Origin: Thalassolituus sp.
Lineage (GTDB): Bacteria; Pseudomonadota; Gammaproteobacteria; Pseudomonadales; Oceanobacteraceae
Direction: 5' to 3'
NCBI GenBank assembly: GCA_029212275.1
Contig: JARGOI010000164.1
Span: 1-6,072 of the forward strand
DNA length: 6,072 nt
In this document: positions 1-5,531 of the stretch, piece after piece
Layout of the letters: each line of letters starts with the position of its first letter
How positions within the stretch are numbered: the stretch's first letter is position 1
The notes under the pieces: model-generated
What the model was told of the DNA's origin: nothing
Databases searched by the model: none
Seen by the model: only the letters and a program-made list of their open reading frames with translations
Made by a program: the position numbers and the translations under genes

Positions 1-26
1 AATCCTGCTTGGCTCAAAGGAGACAT
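1..26 (-). CDS. yggT: YggT-family membrane protein, 5' end only (cut by window edge)
   Basis: Only eight full codons are visible, reading MSPLSQAG from an ATG at 26-24, and then the window ends. The start is supported by a GAGG Shine-Dalgarno at 35-32 with a 5-base spacer. The identity is an inference from context: in Pseudomonas and relatives a YggT-family gene (small integral membrane protein with paired YGGT domains, role poorly defined) follows proC in the yggS-proC-yggT order seen here. The visible residues are too few to show any domain or membrane segment. It lies 55 bases after the proC stop on the same strand, so it is probably co-transcribed with proC. Another small downstream gene cannot be excluded. 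Confidence 0.55.
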
Positions 27-81
27 GTTGACCTCATATTCAGATTAACTTTGAAAAAATAGTGTTCTATACGGTTAAATA

Positions 82-903
82 CTACTTATCGCCCAACTCT
101 TCACTTAGTTCCGACGCTCGACGTGCAGCCGCTTGCATGGCCGCTGCAACAATATCGTGCATTTTTGCCTTTTCAAAGCTTAGTATAGCTTGTTCTGTGG
201 TGCCTCCGGGTGAGGTCACACGATGGCGCAGCTCAGCTGGGTCGACATCGGCGGAGCTGGCCATTTCTCCAGCCCCTAACGCCGTTTGAAGAGTTAAACG
301 AGTCGCAATTTCTTGGTTTAGACCAAGCTCAACACCCGCGGCAATCATCGCTTCCATCATTAAAAAATAATAAGCGGGGCCACTGCCGGATAACGCGGTG
401 ACGGCATCGATTTCGGCATCACTTTGCACCCAAACAGTTATACCAGTGGCGGCGAGCAATTGATCTGCAAGATTGCGTTGCTCTAACGATACGGCGTCGC
501 TGGCAAATAAGCCGGTTGCGCCTTTGCCAATTAAAGCGGGCGTATTGGGCATACAGCGAACAACGGCGTGACAACCACTCCACGTTTTTAAGGTGGCTAA
601 ATCAATGCCCGCCGCGACGGAGATCAACATCGGCTGACGTGTTTCTAAGGTGGCATGCAAGGGTGTTAACACTGTCTTCATCATTTGTGGCTTCACCGCT
701 AAAATCAGTACGCTTGCCTGAGCCACGGCGTCTAAATTTGACTCATAGGTGAGCACTCCATACTGCGCTTGCAAGCGAGCACGTTGTTCTGCCCCCGGAT
801 CTGCCACATGAATTGCCGACGCAGAAATATCACCCTGCTGCAGCAATCCGCCAATGATGCTGGTCGCCATATTGCCACCACCAATAAATGCAATTTGTGT
901 CAT
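82..903 (-). CDS. proC: Pyrroline-5-carboxylate reductase
   Basis: ProC catalyses the last step of proline biosynthesis in the cytoplasm, reducing 1-pyrroline-5-carboxylate to L-proline with NAD(P)H. The 273-residue length is normal for the family. Visible landmarks are the N-terminal Rossmann dinucleotide loop IGGGNMA (residues 7-13), AVKPQ (69-73), RCMPNTPA (116-123), the dimerisation and substrate region DAVTALSGSGPAY (167-178 or so), and the C-terminal family signature LRHRVTSPGGTT (225-236). The ATG start has an AGGA at 914-911 with a 7-base spacer and places the Rossmann strand at residue 3, as expected. It lies 103 bases downstream of yggS on the same strand, and a probable yggT follows after 55 bases, the order known from Pseudomonas. 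The gene appears intact with no unusual residues in the motifs. Confidence 0.97.
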   Translation of the reverse strand: MTQIAFIGGGNMATSIIGGLLQQGDISASAIHVADPGAEQRARLQAQYGVLTYESNLDAVAQASVLILAVKPQMMKTVLTPLHATLETRQPMLISVAAGIDLATLKTWSGCHAVVRCMPNTPALIGKGATGLFASDAVSLEQRNLADQLLAATGITVWVQSDAEIDAVTALSGSGPAYYFLMMEAMIAAGVELGLNQEIATRLTLQTALGAGEMASSADVDPAELRHRVTSPGGTTEQAILSFEKAKMHDIVAAAMQAAARRASELSEELGDK

Positions 904-1006
904 TCCGTTTTCCTAATTCGTCTATTTATAAATTGAGCTGTTTAAATATTGAGGCTCACTACTGAGGCCAACTGTTACGACCTACTAAAACCGAACGCTT
1001 GCTATT

Positions 1007-1699
1007 CTATCGCGCACCAAAAATATCAGTGCCAATACGAATTTCTGTCGCGCCACAGGCAATCGCCAAGGACATGTCTGCCGACATCCCCATCGAAAGC
1101 GTGTCGATAAGCTTATACTCTGAATATTGGGCCTTTAACTCGTCAAACAAGGTTTTCATCTGTTCAAATTGAGACCGCAGTTTGGTTTCATCATCCGTAG
1201 CCTCAGGGATACACATCAAGCCACGTAATTGCAGATTGCTCAGAGGCATCAGCATCTCGGCAAAGGCCATAACCTGATTCGCTGCAATGCCGCTTTTCTG
1301 ACCTTCAGCACTGATATTAACTTGGATAAGCACATTCAACGGTGCCATGCCTTCGGGGCGCTGATCATGCAGTCGCCGGGCAATTTTTTCTCGATCAAGG
1401 GTCTCTAACCACTGAAAATTTTCGGCTACTGAGCGCGTTTTATTCGATTGCAACGGACCGATAAAGTGCCATTCAATATCAGCCAAATGAGATAGCTCGG
1501 TGATTTTGGCTTCGCCATCTTGCAGATAGTTTTCACCGAAAGATCGTTGACCTAAATCGTAGAGCGTCTGCACCATCGACGCTGGTTTGGTTTTACTGAC
1601 CGCCAACAATTTCACCTCATCACTATTGCGCTGATGATCCATGCATGCGTGCTGAAGTCGCTGAATAACCTGATTGTAATTGTGTTCGAGTATAGACAT
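1007..1699 (-). CDS. yggS: YggS/PROSC-family pyridoxal phosphate homeostasis protein
   Basis: This is a cytoplasmic PLP-binding protein of the YggS/YBL036C/PROSC family. Members have the alanine racemase-like TIM-barrel fold, have no established enzymatic activity, and maintain vitamin B6 and amino acid homeostasis. From the chosen start the protein is 230 residues. LLAVSKTKP puts the PLP-binding lysine at residue 36, the same number as in E. coli YggS. Other landmarks are SFGENYLQ (53-60), WHFIGPLQSNK (77-87), LSMGMSADM (201-209), which includes the phosphate-binding region, and the C-terminal RIGTDIFGAR (221-230). The frame stays open for 35 more codons to an ATG at 1804, but that extension has no family counterpart. 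The Shine-Dalgarno before the chosen ATG is weak, so the start rests mainly on homology. It is the first gene of the leftward yggS-proC-yggT cluster, divergent from pilT. Confidence 0.95.
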   Translation of the reverse strand: MSILEHNYNQVIQRLQHACMDHQRNSDEVKLLAVSKTKPASMVQTLYDLGQRSFGENYLQDGEAKITELSHLADIEWHFIGPLQSNKTRSVAENFQWLETLDREKIARRLHDQRPEGMAPLNVLIQVNISAEGQKSGIAANQVMAFAEMLMPLSNLQLRGLMCIPEATDDETKLRSQFEQMKTLFDELKAQYSEYKLIDTLSMGMSADMSLAIACGATEIRIGTDIFGAR

Positions 1700-1785
1700 T
1701 AAGGCCGCTTGGTTTAGGATGTCAGTTGAACCGAGATAACCGATGAATAATTTAGCAGCCACTACTGCATTTTTCAGAGGTATCC

Positions 1786-1815
1786 AAGATAAGAAAAAGG
1801 CCACGACGATAACAA
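1786..1815 (-). promoter_or_regulatory. Candidate sigma-70 promoter for yggS
   Basis: Read on the minus strand, TTGTTA (1815-1810) and TATCTT (1791-1786) are 18 bases apart, and each matches its consensus at four of six positions. Transcription would begin near 1779, giving a leader of about 80 bases before the yggS ATG. Both hexamers are weak and the region is AT-rich, so a chance match is quite possible. Confidence 0.25.
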
Positions 1816-1853
1816 AAACTTATAAATGGTCGCATCCAAATACGTTAACAATG

Positions 1854-1875
1854 CATAAGATTGTGTCATCTTATG
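1854..1875. promoter_or_regulatory. Perfect 8-bp inverted repeat, possible operator
   Basis: CATAAGAT (1854-1861) and ATCTTATG (1868-1875) are exact reverse complements separated by six bases. The 22-bp dyad ends two bases before the TATAAT box at 1878, where it would cover the spacer and -35 area of a rightward promoter, a classic operator position for a dimeric regulator. The pairing is seen directly; the operator role is inferred, and no regulator can be named. The low GC content argues against a transcription terminator. Confidence 0.4.
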
Positions 1876-1888
1876 GCTATAATATGAT
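1861..1888 (+). promoter_or_regulatory. Candidate rightward promoter for pilT
   Basis: TATAAT at 1878-1883 is a perfect -10 hexamer, but nothing like TTGACA lies 16-18 bases upstream of it. The overlapping TATGAT at 1883-1888 (five of six) has TTGTGT at 1861-1866 with a 16-base spacer, which is a weak -35. Either would start transcription around 1890-1895 and give pilT a long leader of about 170 bases. A closer promoter cannot be excluded, although I see no good -10/-35 pair between 1965 and 2050. Confidence 0.35.
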
Positions 1889-1891
1889 ACA

Positions 1892-1909
1892 CCAGTTCAA
1901 AATAACTGG
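1892..1909. promoter_or_regulatory. Short dyad downstream of the TATAAT box
   Basis: CCAGTT (1892-1897) and AACTGG (1904-1909) are exact inverted copies around a six-base AT-rich centre. The dyad would overlap the transcription start of the candidate promoter. A 6-bp dyad of this kind is expected about once by chance in a region this long, so the functional claim is weak. Confidence 0.2.
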
Positions 1910-1916
1910 CAGAATC

Positions 1917-1962
1917 ATAGTGGTCGGCAAGATAAGTGACAGAAAAAGACCGTTATTTTTTT
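1917..1962 (+). promoter_or_regulatory. Possible attenuator-like hairpin with T-run in pilT leader
   Basis: ATAGTGGTC (1917-1925) can pair with GACCGTTAT (1948-1956) as a 9-bp stem including two G-U wobbles, with a 22-base loop. Six further T residues (1957-1962) follow the stem. This resembles an intrinsic terminator or attenuator downstream of the candidate promoter, but the stem is AT-rich and the loop is large, so it would be weak. The 3' arm sequence GACCGTTA recurs at 2040-2047, just before the pilT ribosome binding site. Confidence 0.25.
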
Positions 1963-2062
1963 AATTAGTTACCGTCTTGTACTGATCGTATGGCTAAGTG
2001 CTACGCCGCTGTATATGCTGTATCTATTTGTACTGTTACGACCGTTAGTTTAAGGAATATGC

Positions 2063-3097
2063 ATGGACATTACTGAGTTATTGGCCTTTAGCGCCAAGCA
2101 GGGCGCCTCTGATTTACACTTATCGGCCGATATGCCTCCTATGATCCGAGTTGATGGTGACGTGCGTCGCATCAACCTGCCGTCGCTCAGCCATAAAGAG
2201 GTGCACGATTTGGTGTACGACATTATGAATGACAAGCAGCGCAAAGATTTTGAAGAATTTTTTGAGACAGATTTTTCCTTCGAGATTCCTGGCGTCGCTC
2301 GCTTTCGTGTCAATGCGTTTAATCAAAACCGTGGCGCGGGTGCAGTGTTCCGTACTATTCCGTCGAAAGTATTAACCATGGATCAATTGGGCCTCAGCCC
2401 TGTATTCAAAACCTTGTCCGAAGTGCCGCGCGGTTTGGTGCTGGTTACTGGCCCGACCGGATCGGGTAAGTCGACCACCTTGGCGGCGATGATCGATCAC
2501 ATCAACGAGACACGCTACGACCATATTCTAACGGTAGAAGACCCGATAGAGTTTGTTCACGAGTCGAAGAAAAGTCTGATCAACCAGCGTGAAGTGCATC
2601 GTGATACCTTAGGCTTTAACCAAGCGCTACGTTCAGCGCTGCGCGAAGACCCCGATGTTATTCTTGTTGGTGAGCTGCGAGATTTAGAAACAATTCGCTT
2701 GGCGTTAACCGCCGCAGAAACAGGTCACGCTGTTTTTGGTACACTTCACACCACCTCGGCGGCCAAAACCATCGATCGAATTATTGATGTGTTTCCTGCT
2801 CAAGAGAAATCGATGGTACGCTCAATGTTGTCCGAATCATTACAGGGCGTCGTGTCGCAAACCTTACTAAAGAAAACAGGCGGTGGACGAATCGCTGCAC
2901 ATGAAGTGATGATTGGTACACCAGCCATTCGTAACTTGATACGTGAAGACAAGGTCGCACAGATGTATTCCTCCATTCAAACTGGGGCAGGTTTCGGCAT
3001 GCAAACCATGGATCAATGTTTGCAAAACATGTTGAGCAAAGGAGTGATAACTCGCGAATCGGCTCGAGAAAAAGCCAAAATACCCGATAATTTTTGA
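2063..3097 (+). CDS. pilT: Type IV pilus retraction ATPase PilT
   Basis: PilT is the cytoplasmic hexameric ATPase that powers retraction of type IV pili, driving twitching motility and often DNA uptake. The 344-residue protein has the family layout: an N-terminal PAS-like domain (about 1-100) with SDLHLSAD (17-24), then the RecA-like core. The core has Walker A GPTGSGKST (130-138), the Asp box ILTVEDPIEF (155-164), Walker B DVILVGELRD (198-207) with catalytic Glu204, and the His box GHAVFGTLHT (221-230). AIRNLIRE (288-295) is the C-terminal motif known to be needed for PilT-driven retraction, and it marks this as PilT rather than the extension ATPase PilB. The ATG has AAGGA at 2052-2056 with a 6-base spacer. 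pilU follows after 11 bases, so the two are almost certainly co-transcribed. The gene appears intact. Confidence 0.98.
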   Translation: MDITELLAFSAKQGASDLHLSADMPPMIRVDGDVRRINLPSLSHKEVHDLVYDIMNDKQRKDFEEFFETDFSFEIPGVARFRVNAFNQNRGAGAVFRTIPSKVLTMDQLGLSPVFKTLSEVPRGLVLVTGPTGSGKSTTLAAMIDHINETRYDHILTVEDPIEFVHESKKSLINQREVHRDTLGFNQALRSALREDPDVILVGELRDLETIRLALTAAETGHAVFGTLHTTSAAKTIDRIIDVFPAQEKSMVRSMLSESLQGVVSQTLLKKTGGGRIAAHEVMIGTPAIRNLIREDKVAQMYSSIQTGAGFGMQTMDQCLQNMLSKGVITRESAREKAKIPDNF

Positions 3098-3100
3098 GGA
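3096..3100 (+). promoter_or_regulatory. pilU Shine-Dalgarno overlapping the pilT stop codon
   Basis: GAGGA shares its first two bases with the pilT TGA stop (3095-3097). It lies 8 bases from the GTG at 3109, against 14 from the in-frame ATG at 3115, so it favours GTG as the pilU start. The arrangement suggests translational coupling of pilU to pilT. Confidence 0.75.
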
Positions 3101-3108
3101 TATAAATT

Positions 3109-4224
3109 GTGTCGATGGACAAGTTTCTGCGCTTAATGGTCGAAAAAACCGCCTCCGATTTATTTATAACGGCCGGTGTACCTTTGTCGATGAAAGTTCA
3201 TGGCAAAATAATGCCACTGAACAAAAACATCCTCAGTGCAGAACACGTTAAGGAAATCATTTACGGCTTAATGACCGACAAGCAACAGCGCGAGTTCGAA
3301 AACACCAAAGAACTGAACTTTGCCATCAACGCTTCTGGTATTGGTCGATTTCGCGCCAGTGCCTTTTATCAGCGCAACGTTGCCGGTGTGGTACTGCGTC
3401 GCATTGAAACCCGCATCCCCACCATTGATCAGCTAGGCTTGCCTGAGATCATCAAAGACTTATCATTATCAAAACGTGGCCTAATTTTATTTGTTGGCTC
3501 TACTGGCGCGGGTAAATCGACCTCGTTGGCTTCCATGATTGGTCACCGCAATCGCAATAGCAAAGATCACATCCTGTGCATTGAAGATCCTATCGAATTT
3601 ATTCACCAGCACGACAGCAGCATAGTGACTCAGCGTGAAGTAGGTATCGATACGGATGATTACGCTACCGCGTTAAAAAACTGCTTACGCCAAGCACCCG
3701 ATGTCATTATGATCGGTGAAGTTCGAACGGCAGAAACCATGGAACATGCCATTACCTTTGCTGAAACCGGTCATCTTTGCCTGGCCACACTGCACGGCAA
3801 CAACGCCAACCAAGCACTTGATCGTATTATTCATTTCTTTCCACCCGAACGTCATTCACAAATTTGGATGGATTTGTCGCTGAATTTACGTGCAATTGTG
3901 GCGCAGCAGTTGATTCCTTCACCCGATGGCCGCAGCCGTCGTGCGGTGATTGAAGTCATGACGAATACGCCGCTAATTTCTGATCTAATTCGCAAGGGCG
4001 AGGTGCATGAACTAAAAGGGGTGATGACGCGCTCGACCGAAAGTGGCATGCAAACCTTCGATCAAGCCTTGTACCTATTGTTCGAACAAGGTGAGATTAC
4101 CTACGAAGACGCGCTGTCTTACGCAGACTCTCCGAATGATTTACGTTTGATGATCAAGCTCAGTAACGAAAGTAACGTTGATCGTCTTAATTCAGCCACG
4201 CGTCACATGCGCCTGCAAGAATAG
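3109..4224 (+). CDS. pilU: Type IV pilus retraction ATPase PilU (PilT paralogue)
   Basis: PilU is a PilT-like hexameric ATPase that assists PilT-dependent pilus retraction and usually cannot replace PilT alone. At 371 residues it lies close to, but somewhat below, the roughly 380 of Pseudomonas PilU, and lacks the last dozen or so residues of that protein's charged C-terminal tail. Landmarks are MVEKTASDLFITAGVP (10-25), Walker A GSTGAGKST (130-138), ILCIEDPIEF (155-164), Walker B DVIMIGEVR (198-206) with Glu204, and the His box GHLCLATLH (221-229). The segment SDLIRKGE replaces the PilT AIRNLIRE motif, and the PilU-like NDLRLMIKL (343-351) follows, which separates it from PilT. The start is GTG at 3109, chosen by Shine-Dalgarno spacing; ATG at 3115 would shorten it by two residues. 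It is the last gene of the pilTU unit and converges on moaE. Confidence 0.96.
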   Translation: MSMDKFLRLMVEKTASDLFITAGVPLSMKVHGKIMPLNKNILSAEHVKEIIYGLMTDKQQREFENTKELNFAINASGIGRFRASAFYQRNVAGVVLRRIETRIPTIDQLGLPEIIKDLSLSKRGLILFVGSTGAGKSTSLASMIGHRNRNSKDHILCIEDPIEFIHQHDSSIVTQREVGIDTDDYATALKNCLRQAPDVIMIGEVRTAETMEHAITFAETGHLCLATLHGNNANQALDRIIHFFPPERHSQIWMDLSLNLRAIVAQQLIPSPDGRSRRAVIEVMTNTPLISDLIRKGEVHELKGVMTRSTESGMQTFDQALYLLFEQGEITYEDALSYADSPNDLRLMIKLSNESNVDRLNSATRHMRLQE

Positions 4225-4262
4225 CGAATTTTTATTTCAGGATAAGCACCCGAAGAAAAGAA
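4225..4262. other. Short convergent gap between pilU and moaE
   Basis: These 38 bases separate the stop codons of two converging genes. I looked for a bidirectional terminator and found no GC-rich stem with a T-run on either strand, so how transcription from the two sides is ended is not apparent from sequence. Confidence 0.6.
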
Positions 4263-4775
4263 TTAGTCTTGCCACTGCGCCGCAGCGAGTTGATCGCTTG
4301 CGCGCGCGTCTACCCAAAAGCTGCCTTCTTTCGTCAATTCCTTCTTCCAAAAAGGAGCGCGGGTTTTAAGTGCGTCCATGATGAATTTTGCCGCGTCAAA
4401 AGCGCTGTCACGATGAGCGCTGCTCACGCCTACAAGAACAATATTGTCTTGCGTTAATAACTGTCCAATGCGATGGATCACACTGACTCGTTGTAGCGGC
4501 CAACGCTGACGCGCCTCTTCGACAATGCTTTGCAATGCACGCTGAGTCATACCGGGGTAATGCTCTAACACGAGTCCAAGCACCCCTTCACGCTCACTAA
4601 ATTCGCGCACTAAACCGGTAAAACACACCACCGCGCCTGTACTGGGACTATTGTTTGATAACCACCGATGCTGCTGCCCCACATCAAAATCTTCGGTTTG
4701 CACCCTGATATTAGTAGCAACTTCTTTATCAAAGGTTTGTTCAGCATCGATTTGTCCGCTCGTAGATGCTTCCAT
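4263..4775 (-). CDS. moaE: Molybdopterin synthase catalytic (large) subunit MoaE
   Basis: MoaE is the catalytic subunit of molybdopterin synthase. With two MoaD subunits carrying C-terminal thiocarboxylates, the MoaE dimer converts cPMP to molybdopterin in the cytoplasm. The 170-residue protein shows TGAVVCFTGLVR (46-57), LEHYPGMTQRAL (70-81), RWPLQRVSVIHRIG (91-104) and SSAHRDSAFDAAKFIMD (118-134). KTRAPFWKKE (137-146) carries Lys137 and Lys144, which match the E. coli active-site lysines 119 and 126. It is about 18-20 residues longer than E. coli MoaE; the extra part is a polar N-terminal extension (about 1-20). The ATG is supported by a GGAGG at 4785-4781 with a 5-base spacer, and no internal ATG would give the usual length. 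It is the last gene of moaBCDE, one base after the moaD stop. Confidence 0.97.
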   Translation of the reverse strand: MEASTSGQIDAEQTFDKEVATNIRVQTEDFDVGQQHRWLSNNSPSTGAVVCFTGLVREFSEREGVLGLVLEHYPGMTQRALQSIVEEARQRWPLQRVSVIHRIGQLLTQDNIVLVGVSSAHRDSAFDAAKFIMDALKTRAPFWKKELTKEGSFWVDARASDQLAAAQWQD

Positions 4776-4776
4776 A

Positions 4777-5022
4777 TCAGCCTCCGGTCACGGGAGGAAA
4801 CACGGCAACTTCGTCTCCTTGTTGAATCATCTGCATCTCGTCACTTAATGTTTGATTGACCGCCACCAGCGCCTTGCCTTGGATAAAGTCAGTCTTATAT
4901 TGAGGAAACATCTCACTAAGTACCAAACGCAACTGAGCCACCGAACATGGCAACACAACATCAACCTCGGTATCTGTAGAGCCTAGCTTCTCTCGCAATT
5001 GCGCAAAGAACATTACCTTCAT
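4777..5022 (-). CDS. moaD: Molybdopterin synthase sulfur carrier (small) subunit MoaD
   Basis: MoaD is a ubiquitin-fold (beta-grasp) sulfur carrier. Its C-terminal glycine is adenylated by MoeB and converted to a thiocarboxylate, which MoaE uses to build the molybdopterin dithiolene. The 81-residue length equals that of E. coli MoaD. Visible landmarks are the N-terminal strand KVMFFAQLRE (2-11), the VAVNQTL segment (53-59), GDEVAVFPPVTGG (69-81), and the essential terminal Gly80-Gly81. The ATG overlaps the moaC stop by 4 bases (ATGA), with GAGG at 5033-5030 and a 7-base spacer. MoeB and the sulfurtransferase it needs are not in this window. The two glycine codons also form the moaE ribosome binding site. 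Confidence 0.97.
   Translation of the reverse strand: MKVMFFAQLREKLGSTDTEVDVVLPCSVAQLRLVLSEMFPQYKTDFIQGKALVAVNQTLSDEMQMIQQGDEVAVFPPVTGG
4781..4785 (-). promoter_or_regulatory. moaE Shine-Dalgarno embedded in the moaD diglycine codons
   Basis: GGAGG, read on the minus strand, is a near-ideal Shine-Dalgarno core lying 5 bases before the moaE ATG. Its bases belong to the codons GGA GGC for the terminal Gly-Gly of MoaD, so the same bases serve the sulfur-carrier tail and the start of the partner subunit. It fixes the moaE start at 4775. Confidence 0.8.
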
Positions 5023-5531
5023 GTAAGCGCCTCATTACCGTTCGTTAGACTCTCATCAGCGGCAACCCACCGCCCAGTCTTACCACCGAGTTTCTCCAGC
5101 ACACGAATGCCTTCAATGGTCATGCCCGGATCCACCGCTTTGCACATATCGAACAACGTCAGTGCCGCAACAGAAACCGCCGTTAATGCCTCCATTTCTA
5201 CCCCAGTACCACCGGTAAGCTTACACAGAGAGGTAATACGAACGCGTTGCTGTTCAGGTTCGGCGGCGAAGTCGACTGCGACTTTGCTAAGCATCAACGG
5301 ATGACAAAGAGGAATCAACAGACTGGTTTGCTTGGCTGCTTGAATGCCAGCGATGCGAGCCACGCCAAAGACATCGCCCTTGTGGTGATTCCCTTCTAAT
5401 ATCGCGGTTAATGTCGTCGCTTTCATGCGCACAAAGCCTTCAGCACGAGCTTCACGCACGCTGGGCGTTTTATTCGATACATCCACCATGGATGCTTCGC
5501 CGCGCTCATTGATATGCGAAAATTCACTCAT
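5019..5531 (-). CDS. moaC: Cyclic pyranopterin monophosphate synthase MoaC
   Basis: MoaC converts 3',8-cyclo-7,8-dihydro-GTP, the product of the radical SAM enzyme MoaA, into cPMP, the first stable intermediate of molybdenum cofactor synthesis. The 170-residue protein aligns closely with E. coli MoaC from the first residue. It has MVDVSNKTPSVREARAEG (15-32), HHKGDVFGVARIAGIQAAK (49-67), LIPLCHPLMLSKV (72-84), TGGTGVEMEALTAVSVAAL (106-124) and DMCKAV (128-133). Catalytic Asp128 and Lys131 keep the E. coli numbering. The C-terminal tail (about 155-170) is divergent, as is usual. The ATG overlaps the moaB stop in an ATGA, and AAAGG at 5543-5539 lies 7 bases upstream. The moaD start overlaps its own stop in the same way, so translation of moaB, moaC and moaD is probably coupled. 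Confidence 0.98.
   Translation of the reverse strand: MSEFSHINERGEASMVDVSNKTPSVREARAEGFVRMKATTLTAILEGNHHKGDVFGVARIAGIQAAKQTSLLIPLCHPLMLSKVAVDFAAEPEQQRVRITSLCKLTGGTGVEMEALTAVSVAALTLFDMCKAVDPGMTIEGIRVLEKLGGKTGRWVAADESLTNGNEALT

Larger units (their letters stand above)
1700..2062. promoter_or_regulatory. Divergent intergenic region between yggS and pilT
   Basis: These 363 bases hold no credible gene and must contain signals for leftward yggS and rightward pilT. The middle (about 1780-1965) is AT-rich. It contains a TATAAT box at 1878-1883, a perfect inverted repeat at 1854-1875, a second dyad at 1892-1909, a hairpin plus T-run at 1917-1962, and short direct repeats: CAAGATAAG at 1785-1793 and 1928-1936, TTGTACTG at 1977-1984 and 2028-2035, and GACCGTTA at 1948-1955 and 2040-2047. 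Repeats of 8-9 bases are about as frequent as expected by chance in a region this long, so only the longer palindrome stands out. I see no riboswitch consensus and no sigma-54 site. Confidence 0.7.

Noticed and set aside
943..971. Possible separate promoter for proC (minus strand TTGGCC, 17 bases, TATTTA)
   Set aside because: Both hexamers are poor (four and three of six positions), and an operon with yggS explains expression equally well. Kept only as a note.
950..972. Hairpin after yggS as a terminator
   Set aside because: The stem is two 3-bp blocks with a bulge and no T-run follows in the direction of transcription, so it does not resemble an intrinsic terminator.
1700..1804. In-frame 35-residue extension of YggS to the ATG at 1804
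   Set aside because: The extension has no counterpart in the family. Starting at 1699 puts the PLP lysine at residue 36 exactly as in E. coli YggS, and the candidate yggS promoter would start transcription inside the extension.
1743..1964. 73-codon plus-strand open frame in the divergent intergenic region
   Set aside because: It has no credible Shine-Dalgarno, shows no recognisable domain, is lysine- and isoleucine-rich as expected from AT-rich non-coding DNA, and runs across the promoter-like elements.
1885..2062. Cyclic-di-GMP or other known riboswitch in the pilT leader
   Set aside because: I looked for the conserved GEMM-type core and found no match; there is only a weak AT-rich hairpin and short repeats.
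4225..4300. Bidirectional terminator between pilU and moaE
   Set aside because: No GC-rich stem with flanking T-runs is present; the small CTGCG/CGCAG-type pairing nearby lies inside moaE coding sequence.
4178..4457. Overlapping plus-strand open frames at the end of pilU and opposite moaE
   Set aside because: They lie opposite or across well-supported genes, lack ribosome sites and recognisable motifs, and are shadows of the real reading frames.
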